64,000 nt of DNA, taken from positions 48,043-112,042 of the forward strand of contig JBFXGM010000015.1 in assembly GCA_050178015.1 (NCBI GenBank), read 5' to 3'. Made by a program: the position numbers and the translations under genes. The stretch is from Gaoshiqia sp050178015 (GTDB lineage: Bacteria > Bacteroidota > Bacteroidia > Bacteroidales > Prolixibacteraceae). The notes under the pieces are model-generated. The model worked only from the letters and a program-made list of their open reading frames with translations, made no database searches and was not told the DNA's origin. Of this stretch, positions 45,194 to 55,115 are shown piece by piece; position 1 is the first letter of the stretch, and each line of letters begins with the position of its first letter.

Positions 45194-47131
45194 ATGAGCG
45201 TATTAAATGCAAGAATACCCGAAGGGCCTATAGCCCAGAAGTGGACAAATTATAAAGATCACCAAAAACTGGTGAACCCGGCCAACAAACGTAAATTGGA
45301 TGTCATTATTGTTGGTACCGGTTTGGCAGGCGCTTCGGCAGCTGCTTCGCTGGGTGAAATGGGTTTCAATGTAAAAAACTTTACCATTCAGGATTCACCC
45401 CGCCGTGCGCACTCTATTGCCGCACAGGGTGGTATCAATGCTGCCAAAAACTACCCGAACGACGGTGACTCGGTTTACCGCTTGTTCTACGATACCATCA
45501 AAGGTGGTGACTACCGTGCCCGCGAAGCCAATGTGTACCGTTTGGCCGAAGTGAGCAACAGCATCATCGACCAGTGTGTGGCACAAGGTGTTCCTTTCGC
45601 CCGCGAATACGGCGGTTTGCTTGATAATCGTTCGTTTGGTGGAGCTCAGGTAAGCCGTACGTTCTATGCCAAAGGACAAACTGGGCAGCAGCTGTTGCTG
45701 GGCGCTTACCAGGCCCTGATGCGCCAGGTAAATGCAGGAACCGTAAAAATGTACACCCGCACCGAATTGGTTGACATTGTTATTGTTGACGGAAAAGCCC
45801 GCGGTATTATTGCTCGCGACCTGGTGACCGGCGAACTGCAGCGTCATTTCGGTCACGCTGTTGTGTTGGCAACAGGTGGTTACGGGAATGCCTTTTTCCT
45901 GTCAACCAATGCGATGGGGTCGAATGGTTCTGCTGCCGTGAAAGCCTTCCACAAAGGAGCTTTCTTCGCTAACCCATGTATGGCACAAATTCACCCAACC
46001 TGTATTCCGGTTCATGGTGAGTTCCAGAGTAAGCTGACTCTGATGTCGGAGTCGTTGCGTAACGACGGACGGATTTGGGTGCCTGCCAGGAAAGAAGATG
46101 CCGAAGCGATTCGCGCCGGAAAACTGAAACCGACCCAAATTGCAGAGGAAGATCGCGACTATTACCTGGAGCGTCGCTACCCGGCTTTTGGCAACTTGGT
46201 TCCGCGCGACGTGGCTTCGCGTGCTGCCAAAGAACGTTGCGATGCCGGATATGGCGTTGGTACCGGCTTGGCTGTTTACCTCGATTTCAAATCGTCGATT
46301 GAACGCTTGGGCAAGAACGTGATTGAAGCCCGCTATGGCAACTTGTTCCAGATGTACGAAAAAATCGTTGACGAAAATCCATACGAAACCCCGATGATGA
46401 TCTATCCGGCCATCCACTACACCATGGGTGGTATTTGGGTTGATTACGAGCTGCAAACCAACATTCCGGGCTTGTTTGCTGCCGGTGAGGCCAACTTCTC
46501 CGATCACGGCGCCAACCGCCTTGGTGCATCGGCCCTGATGCAGGGTCTGGCTGATGGATATTTCGTATTGCCATACACCATTCAGAATTACCTGGCCGAC
46601 GATATCCGTACACCGCGCATGAGTACGGAAGAAAAAGAATTTGTTGAAGCAGAAAAGGCCGTAAAAAGCCGCTTCGAAAAACTGATGAGCATCAAAGGGA
46701 ACCGCTCGGTTGACAGTTTGCACAAGGAACTGGGCCTGGTGATGTGGGATTTCGTAGGCATGGGGCGCAATAAAAAAGGATTGGAACATGCTATCGAACG
46801 CATAGCTGAAATCAAGAAAGAGTTCTGGAGCAACCTTCGTATCCCCGGCGATATCAAAGGCATGAACATTGAATTGGAAAAAGCCAACCGTCTGGCCGAT
46901 TTTATTGAAATTGGCGACCTGATGGCCCGCGACGCGTTGAACCGCGAAGAATCCTGCGGCGGACACTTCCGCGAAGAATATCAAACCGGAGAAGGTGAAG
47001 CCCTTCGCCAGGATGATAAATTCGCGTTCGTTTCTTGCTGGGAATACAAAGGCGACGATGCCAAACCGGTACTTCATAAAGAAAACCTGGTTTACGAGAG
47101 CGTGCAAATGGTTCAACGTAATTACAAGTAA
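45194..47131 (+). CDS. sdhA: Succinate dehydrogenase/fumarate reductase flavoprotein subunit
   Basis: Catalytic subunit interconverting succinate and fumarate at the cytoplasmic side. Rossmann motif VGTGLAGASAAASL near residue 36; covalent-FAD histidine His73 in RRAHSIAAQGG; substrate motifs HPTCIP and HYTMGGIWVDYELQTN in part; GAN-R motif HGANRLGASALMQ. 645 residues, normal length. Lies between sdhC and sdhB. Confidence 0.97.
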   Translation: MSVLNARIPEGPIAQKWTNYKDHQKLVNPANKRKLDVIIVGTGLAGASAAASLGEMGFNVKNFTIQDSPRRAHSIAAQGGINAAKNYPNDGDSVYRLFYDTIKGGDYRAREANVYRLAEVSNSIIDQCVAQGVPFAREYGGLLDNRSFGGAQVSRTFYAKGQTGQQLLLGAYQALMRQVNAGTVKMYTRTELVDIVIVDGKARGIIARDLVTGELQRHFGHAVVLATGGYGNAFFLSTNAMGSNGSAAVKAFHKGAFFANPCMAQIHPTCIPVHGEFQSKLTLMSESLRNDGRIWVPARKEDAEAIRAGKLKPTQIAEEDRDYYLERRYPAFGNLVPRDVASRAAKERCDAGYGVGTGLAVYLDFKSSIERLGKNVIEARYGNLFQMYEKIVDENPYETPMMIYPAIHYTMGGIWVDYELQTNIPGLFAAGEANFSDHGANRLGASALMQGLADGYFVLPYTIQNYLADDIRTPRMSTEEKEFVEAEKAVKSRFEKLMSIKGNRSVDSLHKELGLVMWDFVGMGRNKKGLEHAIERIAEIKKEFWSNLRIPGDIKGMNIELEKANRLADFIEIGDLMARDALNREESCGGHFREEYQTGEGEALRQDDKFAFVSCWEYKGDDAKPVLHKENLVYESVQMVQRNYK

Positions 47132-47155
47132 TGGCTTTTTAAAAGGAGTTCAATC

Positions 47156-47911
47156 ATGGAAAAATCAATAAATCTTACATTAAAAATATGGCGTCAGAAT
47201 GGCCCTAAGGAAAAAGGCCGTTTTGAAACCTACAAGGTTAACAACATCTCAACCGATAGCTCGTTCTTGGAAATGATGGACATTTTGAATGAGCAGCTCA
47301 TCAGCGAAAACCAAGAACCGGTGGCTTTTGACCACGACTGCCGTGAAGGGATATGTGGCATGTGTTCGCTGTATATCAATGGCCGCCCGCATGGACCAGA
47401 TGATGATGTAACCACCTGCCAGCTGCATATGCGTAAGTTCAAAGATGGCGAAACCGTAACCATCGAACCCTGGCGTGCTGCTGCTTTCCCCGTTATTAAA
47501 GACCTCATCGTTGACCGTACGGCCTTTGACAAGATCATTGCAGCCGGGGGCTACGTTTCGGTGAGTACTGGCGGTGTCCCCGATGCCAACGCCATCCCCA
47601 TCTCGAAAGTTGACGCTGATGAATCGATGGATTCAGCTTCTTGTATCGGGTGCGGCGCTTGCGTGGCAGCTTGTAAAAACTCATCAGCGATGTTGTTTGT
47701 ATCGGCCAAAGTGAGCCAGCTGGCCTTGTTACCACAAGGACGGGTGGAGGCAAAACGCCGTGCAAAGGCGATGGTGGCTAAAATGGACGAACTGGGCTTT
47801 GGTGGCTGTACCAACACCGGCGCCTGCGAAGTGGAATGTCCGAAAAACATTTCCATCACCAACATTGCCCGTCTGAACCGCGAGTACCTGAAAGCGAGAT
47901 TCTCAGAATAG
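47156..47911 (+). CDS. sdhB: Succinate dehydrogenase/fumarate reductase iron-sulfur subunit
   Basis: Electron-transfer subunit. A [2Fe-2S] ferredoxin domain (DCREGICGMCSLYING, then TCQLHM) is followed by a two-cluster ferredoxin domain (SCIGCGACVAACKN; GGCTNTGACEVECPKNI). The 251 residues are complete. It is the last gene of the operon, 24 nt after sdhA, with a hairpin terminator downstream. Confidence 0.97.
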   Translation: MEKSINLTLKIWRQNGPKEKGRFETYKVNNISTDSSFLEMMDILNEQLISENQEPVAFDHDCREGICGMCSLYINGRPHGPDDDVTTCQLHMRKFKDGETVTIEPWRAAAFPVIKDLIVDRTAFDKIIAAGGYVSVSTGGVPDANAIPISKVDADESMDSASCIGCGACVAACKNSSAMLFVSAKVSQLALLPQGRVEAKRRAKAMVAKMDELGFGGCTNTGACEVECPKNISITNIARLNREYLKARFSE

Positions 47912-47933
47912 AAATACAAGTATAATAAATGAT

Positions 47934-47963
47934 AGAGGCTGTCCAAACGGGCAGCCTCTTGTG
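47934..47963 (+). terminator. Terminator after sdhB
   Basis: AGAGGCTG pairs with CAGCCTCT around a 10-nt loop and is followed by a weak T tract (TTGTGT). 22 nt after the sdhB stop. Confidence 0.65.
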
Positions 47964-48079
47964 TCATTGGCAGCGGGCAGAATTCGTTTTTATCCTGTCA
48001 TCGGGAATGACTGCTGATAGGCTTTTGATTTTTCATTTACCGGAATAGTTGCTACTTTCATCACCTTAAAATTCAAGAA

Positions 48080-48280
48080 ATGGACGGAAGGAAACGATCG
48101 GATATCAAAATTGAAAGCCATGTGGAAATTGTACAAAAACAGGATCAGCGAACGGGAGAACTGACTGAAGGGTATGTGGCCCAGATCCTCACTAAATCGC
48201 CCAGCCATCCGCATGGTATTAAAGTGAGGTTGGAAACCGGCGAAGTGGGCCGTGTGAAAAATATTTTGGAAGATGATTAA
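48080..48280 (+). CDS. ywbE: YwbE family protein
   Basis: A 66-residue protein of the YwbE/DUF2196 family: KIESHVEIVQKQDQRTGELTEGYVAQILT in part, then HPHGIKVRLETGEVGRVKNI. It is a small KOW-like beta domain of unknown function, complete in length. It is convergent with the DUF255 gene, with four bases between the stops. Confidence 0.9.
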   Translation: MDGRKRSDIKIESHVEIVQKQDQRTGELTEGYVAQILTKSPSHPHGIKVRLETGEVGRVKNILEDD

Positions 48281-48284
48281 CAGC

Positions 48285-50309
48285 CTATTTTCTGTAAATC
48301 AGCGTTAAAGCTTCTGCTGTTGTTTCAACAGGGAGACGACAGGTTTGGTTTTGGCAGACGTAGATTTGTGTTTTTCCCTTATTTACGCGGTTTTTCAGCA
48401 GGGGCAAATCGTCTTTTTCGCCCATGCAAAACAAGCAATTGGGCATATAATTGGCTTGCAGCTCCTGCCCCAAACGGATCGCTTCCGGGCCGGTAATGGC
48501 CACTTCAAACTGGTCGCCCGAAAAACTCAGCGCCAGGTTCAGCCAGTTGGAATGCCCGGATGGAAATTGAGCCGCACTTTCACCGACTTTTTCAAGCATT
48601 GTTTTTGCAACTTGCAGGTAATCAGCATTATCTAGTAGATATCCCAGTTGGAAGAGGTTGTTGGCCATGACGGAGTTGGACGAAGGAATTACGTTGTCAT
48701 ATACTTCCACGCTACGGGTTATCAGGTCGGTTTTGCCAGCCGGACTGAAATAGAAAATACCTTTTCCCGAATCAAAGAACTGTTTGAAGGCAGTTTCCGT
48801 GAGTTGTTCGGCCTGCTGCAAAAAGGCGGTGTCAGCGGTAACTTGAAACAGGGCTACCAAGGCTTGGATAAACAACGCATAATCTTCCAGGAAACCATCT
48901 ATCTTACTCATCCCGTTTTTATAGGAATGGTGTAGGATCCCGCTTTCGGTCATCAGTTTTTTCGTTATAAAGTCAGCGTTTTTTGTTGCCAGTTCCAGGT
49001 ACTCCGGTTCACCAAAAGCTTTGTACGCGTCGGTCAATCCGGTAATCACCAGCGCGTTCCACGAGGTCAGGATTTTATCGTCCAAGGCCGGGTGTTCCCG
49101 TTTTTCGCGCACGGCCAGTAGCTTGTTTTTCCACTGTTGTACTTTGTCTTTTAATTGGATGAGCGACAGATCGTGTTTTTCTGCAAAGTCTTCATCGGTT
49201 TTCCGGCGCAGTAAAATGTAATTGCCGTCTTCCCAATAGCCCGTTGAATTAACATTGAAATAGGCTGCAAATAAATCGAAATCTTTGCAAAGTAGCTTCT
49301 GTAAATCGGCTTTTTGCCAAACATAAAATCTGCCTTCTTCGCCTTCACTATCTGCGTCAAGTGAGGAATAAAAGCCGTTTTCGGGCGAAAGCATCTCGCG
49401 TTTTAGCCAGCCAATTGATTCCGTAACCACTTCACGGTACAAGGGGTGTTGAAATTTTTGGAACGCCCGGGAATACAAACTGAGCAGTTGCCCGTTGTCG
49501 TAAAGCATTTTCTCAAAGTGGGGCACCCGCCAAACGGTGTCGGTGGAATAGCGTGCAAAGCCGCCACCCAGTTGGTCGTAAATTCCCCCCATGGCCATTT
49601 TGTCGAGGGTGGTTTCTACGAAGGCCTCCACCCGGCCATCCTGTTGCTGGTGGGCCCACCGAAGTAAAAAGAGCAGGCTGCCGGGCATCATAAATTTCGG
49701 CGCTCCGCGGCTGCCGCCTTCTTCCCAGTCAAAATCCGTTTGCCACGACCGAACGGCCATTCTAATTTCTTCCAGTCCGGGTTTTCGGTTTTCGCCACTG
49801 ATCGGCAGGATGGTACTTTGCTCAATTCCTTGCGTTAAACGTTGGGCATATTCGGTTGTTTTATCGGGATGCTGGCGGTGGTACGCGGCCAATTGCTGCA
49901 GGGCGTTTACCCACGATTCTTTCGGGAAGTAGGTTCCTCCCCAAATGGGGCGGCCATCCGGAAGCGCCACGATGTTCAGCGGCCAACCTCCGCGTTCGGT
50001 CATTAACTGGACTGCTGTCATGTAAATTTGGTCCACATCCGGCCGTTCTTCGCGGTCAACCTTGATGCACACAAAATTCCGGTTCATGATTTCAGCTACC
50101 AGCTCGTCTTCAAATGACTCGTTTTCCATGACGTGGCACCAATGGCAGGCCGCATACCCAATGCTAATGAGCAGCAACTTATTTTCGGCCTTGGCTTGCT
50201 GAAGGGCCGCCTCTCCCCAGGGCATCCAATTCACCGGATTGTGGGCGTGTTGCAGCAAATATGGCGATGTTTCGTGAATCAGTTCATTGGTGTGCCGGTG
50301 GGTTTCCAT
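48285..50309 (-). CDS. DUF255 thioredoxin-domain protein (YyaL/SPATA20 family)
   Basis: Large conserved protein with an N-terminal thioredoxin-like domain (NELIHETSPYLLQHAHNPVNW; AACHWCHVMENESF with a CxxC at about 58-61) and a C-terminal (alpha/alpha)6 barrel resembling N-acylglucosamine 2-epimerase (GGIYDQLGGGFARYSTD; LTSWNALVITGL). 674 residues, full length. Its biochemical role is not settled. Single-gene unit; the 5' gap of 84 nt to the PhzF gene has no obvious signal. Confidence 0.93.
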   Translation of the reverse strand: METHRHTNELIHETSPYLLQHAHNPVNWMPWGEAALQQAKAENKLLLISIGYAACHWCHVMENESFEDELVAEIMNRNFVCIKVDREERPDVDQIYMTAVQLMTERGGWPLNIVALPDGRPIWGGTYFPKESWVNALQQLAAYHRQHPDKTTEYAQRLTQGIEQSTILPISGENRKPGLEEIRMAVRSWQTDFDWEEGGSRGAPKFMMPGSLLFLLRWAHQQQDGRVEAFVETTLDKMAMGGIYDQLGGGFARYSTDTVWRVPHFEKMLYDNGQLLSLYSRAFQKFQHPLYREVVTESIGWLKREMLSPENGFYSSLDADSEGEEGRFYVWQKADLQKLLCKDFDLFAAYFNVNSTGYWEDGNYILLRRKTDEDFAEKHDLSLIQLKDKVQQWKNKLLAVREKREHPALDDKILTSWNALVITGLTDAYKAFGEPEYLELATKNADFITKKLMTESGILHHSYKNGMSKIDGFLEDYALFIQALVALFQVTADTAFLQQAEQLTETAFKQFFDSGKGIFYFSPAGKTDLITRSVEVYDNVIPSSNSVMANNLFQLGYLLDNADYLQVAKTMLEKVGESAAQFPSGHSNWLNLALSFSGDQFEVAITGPEAIRLGQELQANYMPNCLFCMGEKDDLPLLKNRVNKGKTQIYVCQNQTCRLPVETTAEALTLIYRK

Positions 50310-50393
50310 ATTAAAATTTCTCCTGTAAATTGAAAAACACTTCCTGAGCCCTTCCTGTTCAAACTAATTCTTACGGGATGAAGAAACAAACCA

Positions 50394-51176
50394 TCAGATG
50401 AAGATCTCCCCGCGCAAATAAGTTTTGGTTTTGCCGGCAATCAGCACCCGGTCGTCTTGCAGAGTGCAAATTAGTTCGCCGCCGCGTTGGGACAGCTGGT
50501 ATGCCCTAAACTCAGTTTTTCCGAGCCGTTTAGCCCAGAAAGGAGTCAGGGAGGTGTGGGCCGAGCCTGTCACCGGATCTTCATTTACGCCCACTTTCGG
50601 CGCGAAAAAACGGCTGACAAAGTCCACCTGTTCCCCCGGCGCTGTGACGATAATCCCGCGTGCATCTGCTTTGGCCAGGGCGGAAAAGTTCGGGTTCATC
50701 TCCTGTATTTCTTTTTCTGACTGGTACAACAGCAAGTAGTCGGTTTTGCCTTTGAAACAAGCTTCGGGAAGCTTCCCCAAAGCTTTGATGATCTGGTTTG
50801 GCGCATCAACCGGCGAAAGCTTGTCGGCCGGGAAGTTGAGCTGCAACAAATCACCGGTCTTTTTTACCTGCAGCAGGCCGCTTTTGCTGCCAAAAGTGAT
50901 TTCATCCATTGGGTAGTTTGCTTCCTCAAAAATGACGTGGGCCGTCGCCAGCGTGGCATGGCCGCATAACTTCACCTCGGATTTAGGAGTGAACCAACGT
51001 ATTTCAAAGCCCAGTTTTGAAGGGACAAAAAAGGCCGTTTCCGACAAATTGTTTTCCATGGCGATGGCCTGCATCAGCTCATCATCCAACCAATTTTCCA
51101 GCGGCACCACGGCAGCCGGGTTACCTTTAAACAGTTTTTCGGCAAAAGCATCAACTTGAAAAAAGGGCAGCTCCAT
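50394..51176 (-). CDS. PhzF family isomerase-like protein
   Basis: Member of the PhzF/diaminopimelate-epimerase fold: FFQVDAFAEKLFKGNPAAVV at the start, conserved Glu in MENNLSETAFF, a DPVTGSAHTSLTPFWA motif near the C-terminus. The substrate is unknown; family members isomerise or cyclise diverse small molecules. It starts 4 nt after the TonB-receptor stop, so they are cotranscribed. Confidence 0.93.
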   Translation of the reverse strand: MELPFFQVDAFAEKLFKGNPAAVVPLENWLDDELMQAIAMENNLSETAFFVPSKLGFEIRWFTPKSEVKLCGHATLATAHVIFEEANYPMDEITFGSKSGLLQVKKTGDLLQLNFPADKLSPVDAPNQIIKALGKLPEACFKGKTDYLLLYQSEKEIQEMNPNFSALAKADARGIIVTAPGEQVDFVSRFFAPKVGVNEDPVTGSAHTSLTPFWAKRLGKTEFRAYQLSQRGGELICTLQDDRVLIAGKTKTYLRGEIFI

Positions 51177-51180
51177 ACGA

Positions 51181-53607
51181 TTAAAATTTTACAGTTAAGC
51201 TGAGATTTAGTTTCCGGTCAGTCAGGTAATTGGGAACGGCAAACATATCGCCGTAATTACTGCTTGCCCAAAAATACGAAACGGTATTGTTAATTCCCAA
51301 CAGGTTCAGCACTTCCAGGCTCAACCACATATCTTTGATATGGTTGAAAACACTTTGGGGATTGAAATGGCTGTCGGGGCCAATCAACACTTTTGAAAAG
51401 CCCAGATCGATTCGACGGTAGGGCGGCATGCGAAAGATGTCCTGATAGCGCTCCGAATTGGGCGGGCCGGTTGGCAGTCGCGATCCGTAAAAGGCTGCCA
51501 GATGCATTTTCCACGATGGATTCCCGGGAAAATAATCCTGAAAAAACAGGCTGATGTTTAGCCATTGGTCTGTTGGACGAGGTATCCAACCATGCCCGTC
51601 CCCGATAATATCTTCTTTGGTTTGCAGCAACGAAACGCTGGCCCACGACTGGATGCCGCTCACGAATTCGCCATTCACCTTCACATCGAAACCGGCAGCA
51701 TAACCGGTGCCCTGCTGGTTGGCCAGGTACCGGATCTGGACATTCTCGACCTGATAAGGCACCAAGCGTGAAAAATGTTTGTAGTACAGTTCCGAACTCA
51801 GTTTGAAGGGGCGGTCCCACGCCTGGAAAAGATAATCGGCGCCCAGCAATACCTGGGCTGATTTTTGGGCTTTTAGCCGGGGGTAAATATTGCCGTCGCG
51901 GTCTTTCAGTTCCTTAAAGAATGCCGGTTGCTGATAGCTTCCTCCCGAAAGCCGGAAAATGACCTGCTTTTTCCAGTCGGGATAATAGCTAACGGACGCA
52001 CGCGGACTGACCAGCCATTCGCTGGAATAATCCCAGTAATGGGCGCGCAGTCCGGCAGTCAGGTAAATTTCCCCGCTGGTCACCGGCAGGGCGTATGTAT
52101 CCTGTATATGGGCGCTGATCCGCTTGGAATTCATCTGGTTATTGGTGAAGGCGGTCCGGTACAGCAGCACCTCCTGGTCGGAGTAGGGAAGGGAATAACC
52201 GGTTGAGTCGCGCATTTCCCATTCATTTAACCGGTCGTGTATTTTCTCAAGCTGAATTTTCACGCCCCAGTTCAGCAAATGTTTCTCCGTGTTCCAGGCT
52301 CCTTTGTGTTCCAGGCTGAAAACCCGTGCATCCAGTTTGTTACGGGCATGGTTGAGGAAGCTGCCAACGCCCAGGTTCAACACGCTGTCGCCAAAAGCCT
52401 CCGACGATAAATCTTGTTCGAGCTGGTTGAGGTAATACTGTCCAAGAATGTCATAATTAACTTCTTCGCGGGTATGAAAGGCCGAGGCAATCAACTTGAT
52501 ATTTAGCTGGTTGTTCGGATGAAAGTTGGCGGCCAGTGCACCCAGTTGAGTATCAAACTGGTCTTTTTCCTGCCCATCAAAATAAATTTTTGCATGGAGT
52601 GGCTGTTGCCAGGTCCCGAAAGCGGTTTCGCGTGTTTCGGGAATGAAATGGTATTGGTTCCTGGCCAGGTTGCCCAGAAACGACACATCGAAATTGTCTG
52701 AAAACTGATAGGTCAGGTAGGCCTGCAGGTCGGTGAAGGCTGGATCGTATTCGCCGGTTTCATCCAGGCTGTTCAGCAGGTAACTGTTTGTCTTGTAACG
52801 CAGGCCGCCCAGAAAACTGAACCTTTTGTTTTTGCTGATATCTTCCACATGCACCGAGCCGCCAAGCAAACTGGCCGAAGCCGATCCGTTGAACCCGACA
52901 GGGCGGCGGTAGCTGATGTCGAGTACCGAAGCCATTTTGTCGCCGTATTTCGCATCGAATCCCCCGGCAGAGAACTCAATGGACGAAACCAGGTCAGCGT
53001 TGATAAAACTCAGTCCTTCCTGTTGCCCGGAACGGACCAGAAACGGACGGTAAATCTCAATGTCATTTACATACACGAGGTTTTCGTCGAAATTGCCACC
53101 ACGCACGGAGTACTGCGAGCTTAGTTCATTGTTGGACGAAACGCCGGGCAGGGTTTTAATCAGCGCTTCAACGCCATTGGAAGTCGCTTGCGGCAGGTTA
53201 TTGGCAAACGACGGATCGATGCGGGTCATGTTGCTTTGCGCGCTTCGGTGCCGGGTGACTTTCACTTCATCCAACTGTTCGGTGCTTTCCCGAAGGGAAA
53301 TGTTCAGCTCCAGGCGTTGTTCTTCACCGGCTGTCAATTCCCGCTGTATGGTTTCGTAGCCAACGATGGAGAAGACCAGCGTGACCGGGCGCCTGGCAGG
53401 AATACGCAGAAGATACCCGCCTTTCTTGTTGGTGACTGTGCCGATGGGGAACCCTTTCAGCGAAACATTGACAAGATCGATCGCCTGGCCATTGTTGTCG
53501 GTTACCCGGCCAAAAACAGTGGCATTGTTGCTCTGTGCAAGCAGATGACCTGCTGTTGTCAGCAGGATCAAAAATAGTAGTAGCAGGCGGGTACCGGGTC
53601 CTCTCAT
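51181..53607 (-). CDS. TonB-dependent receptor with carboxypeptidase-like N-terminal domain
   Basis: Outer-membrane receptor not of the SusC type. From the ATG at 53607: signal peptide (ending GHLLAQ), carboxypeptidase-D-like domain (ATVFGRVTDNNGQAIDLVNV), TonB-plug (GVEALIKTLPGVSSNNELSSQ; FDENLVYVNDIEIY) and a beta-barrel ending LNLSLTVKF. 808 residues. A longer reading frame extends 56 codons upstream, but a promoter lies at 53613-53642, inside that extension, so it is rejected. The ligand is unknown. Confidence 0.93.
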   Translation of the reverse strand: MRGPGTRLLLLFLILLTTAGHLLAQSNNATVFGRVTDNNGQAIDLVNVSLKGFPIGTVTNKKGGYLLRIPARRPVTLVFSIVGYETIQRELTAGEEQRLELNISLRESTEQLDEVKVTRHRSAQSNMTRIDPSFANNLPQATSNGVEALIKTLPGVSSNNELSSQYSVRGGNFDENLVYVNDIEIYRPFLVRSGQQEGLSFINADLVSSIEFSAGGFDAKYGDKMASVLDISYRRPVGFNGSASASLLGGSVHVEDISKNKRFSFLGGLRYKTNSYLLNSLDETGEYDPAFTDLQAYLTYQFSDNFDVSFLGNLARNQYHFIPETRETAFGTWQQPLHAKIYFDGQEKDQFDTQLGALAANFHPNNQLNIKLIASAFHTREEVNYDILGQYYLNQLEQDLSSEAFGDSVLNLGVGSFLNHARNKLDARVFSLEHKGAWNTEKHLLNWGVKIQLEKIHDRLNEWEMRDSTGYSLPYSDQEVLLYRTAFTNNQMNSKRISAHIQDTYALPVTSGEIYLTAGLRAHYWDYSSEWLVSPRASVSYYPDWKKQVIFRLSGGSYQQPAFFKELKDRDGNIYPRLKAQKSAQVLLGADYLFQAWDRPFKLSSELYYKHFSRLVPYQVENVQIRYLANQQGTGYAAGFDVKVNGEFVSGIQSWASVSLLQTKEDIIGDGHGWIPRPTDQWLNISLFFQDYFPGNPSWKMHLAAFYGSRLPTGPPNSERYQDIFRMPPYRRIDLGFSKVLIGPDSHFNPQSVFNHIKDMWLSLEVLNLLGINNTVSYFWASSNYGDMFAVPNYLTDRKLNLSLTVKF

Positions 53608-53612
53608 AGGGG

Positions 53613-53642
53613 CAAAAATACGATTCTTAGCACAATTGACAA
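53613..53642 (-). promoter_or_regulatory. Promoter of the TonB receptor gene, nearly leaderless
   Basis: On the minus strand: -33 TTG (53640-53642) and -7 TATTTTTG (53613-53620), 19 nt apart. The predicted transcription start is within a base or two of the ATG at 53607, so the mRNA would have almost no leader. Confidence 0.6.
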
Positions 53643-53701
53643 TTGGTGGTTTATTCTGAGTGATTGGTAATTGATCACCGGATGTTGCTTTCTGTTGGAA
53701 C

Positions 53702-55006
53702 TTATTCTGCCAGCGGAAGGGTGAACGAAACCTCCGTGCCTGAGCCAGCCTGGCTTTCGATGTGCAGTTCGCCATGATTTTTTTGCAGGAATTCCTTGGT
53801 CAGGATCAGACCGATGCCTGAGCCAGTTTCCGGAACAGCCCCGGCCACGGAAAAGGGGATTTGCGAATTGACCCGCATCAGCGTTTCGCGCGACATGCCA
53901 GCGCCGTTGTCGGTAACCGTAACCACCATTCGGTCGCCATTTTCAACTGCCGAGATCTTTACTTCACCGCCGGAGTGGGAAAACTTGATCGCATTGGATA
54001 CCAGGTTGCGCAGGATGGCGCCCACCATATCTTCATCAGCAAATACTTCCGAGTTGCTTTTCATTTTCAAGAAAAAAGACAAGTTCTTTTCTTCGATCAG
54101 CGGATGGAAGAGTTCAATTACATCACGATAAACCTTTTCCAGTTTGATTGGTTTGGGCGAAAACGGGATCAGCTCGCTTTGCACGGTTGACCATTTCATT
54201 AAATCCTGCAGCAGCTTGAAGTTTTGTTGCGAGATGTTGGCCAGGCTCCGGATCAGTTCCATACGTTGCTGATCGGTTAGCTCAAAATAGTCCTCTTTCA
54301 GCAGGTTGGCAATAGCGGCAAAACTTCCGATATGGTCGCCCAGGTTGTTCGAAACCATCGACACAAAACGCTCTTTGTTCATGGCCAGGTTTTTATAGCC
54401 TTGCTGGCTGATTTTCAGTGAATCAGATAGTTTTTCCAGGCGAAGGTACAACAGCTCAAAAACGTATTCATTGGAATAGGCGGTCAGCGAAATCAACAAA
54501 AACACCAAGCCGGTGCGACCCATCATCGTCAAATTGTATTGTGGGAACCAAGCTTCGTCGTGTAAAAAATAAAATCCCAGGGTGTTGACCGCTAAAAAGG
54601 CAACCAGCGTAAACAAGCCCCAATGCTTTCCGAGCAGCAGGATGACCGGCAGGGGAAGGAGCAAGGCAAAAACCAGGGCAGTGTTTTTGATCCCTCCGGT
54701 TTGGATGAAAAAAGTAACCAATATCGTCAGGGTAACGATAAAAATGCTGGTTACCACGTGAAGTAATTTCCTGATCCGGTAGAGGTAAAACAGAACTAAT
54801 CCACAGACGAAGCCCAAACAATTGGCAATCAGGAACGGAATGTTATCAGTTACCAGGTTGAAACCGACAAAGCCGGAAACAACCAGGAAATAGAAAATGA
54901 AGAACAGGTGGAGCAAAATGCTCTTTTTCTTATCCTCCATGCGGGGATAAGTAGCAATGTCGGCGCTAAGCACCACCTTATTGATGTTACGAATAATTGG
55001 GTTCAC
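53702..55006 (-). CDS. Membrane sensor histidine kinase-like protein with altered H-box
   Basis: The N-terminal half has about six membrane helices (residues about 25-185). It is followed by a HisKA-like helical hairpin (about 208-275) and an HATPase domain with N-box NLVSNAIKFSH, G1 DNGAGM and G2 GSGIGLILTKEF. In the H-box, MVSNNLGDHIGSF aligns with the usual IAHDLRNPF-type motif so that Asn220 stands where the phosphorylated His should be; His225 is five residues later. It may be a pseudokinase or use another residue. No response regulator gene is adjacent. Confidence 0.85.
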   Translation of the reverse strand: MNPIIRNINKVVLSADIATYPRMEDKKKSILLHLFFIFYFLVVSGFVGFNLVTDNIPFLIANCLGFVCGLVLFYLYRIRKLLHVVTSIFIVTLTILVTFFIQTGGIKNTALVFALLLPLPVILLLGKHWGLFTLVAFLAVNTLGFYFLHDEAWFPQYNLTMMGRTGLVFLLISLTAYSNEYVFELLYLRLEKLSDSLKISQQGYKNLAMNKERFVSMVSNNLGDHIGSFAAIANLLKEDYFELTDQQRMELIRSLANISQQNFKLLQDLMKWSTVQSELIPFSPKPIKLEKVYRDVIELFHPLIEEKNLSFFLKMKSNSEVFADEDMVGAILRNLVSNAIKFSHSGGEVKISAVENGDRMVVTVTDNGAGMSRETLMRVNSQIPFSVAGAVPETGSGIGLILTKEFLQKNHGELHIESQAGSGTEVSFTLPLAE

Positions 55007-55115
55007 AGCGTATTAGGTCAAACAACCAGGCTGGGTGATTTGGTTTACCTGGTCAAATCTTAGGCTAAAATACGCCATTTAAGCAAACCGGCAACCACTT
55101 TGGCGCCAGATAATA

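Noticed and set aside
45902..47116. 404-codon open frame on the minus strand
   Set aside because: Antisense shadow of sdhA, caused by strong codon bias; sdhA is complete and conserved.
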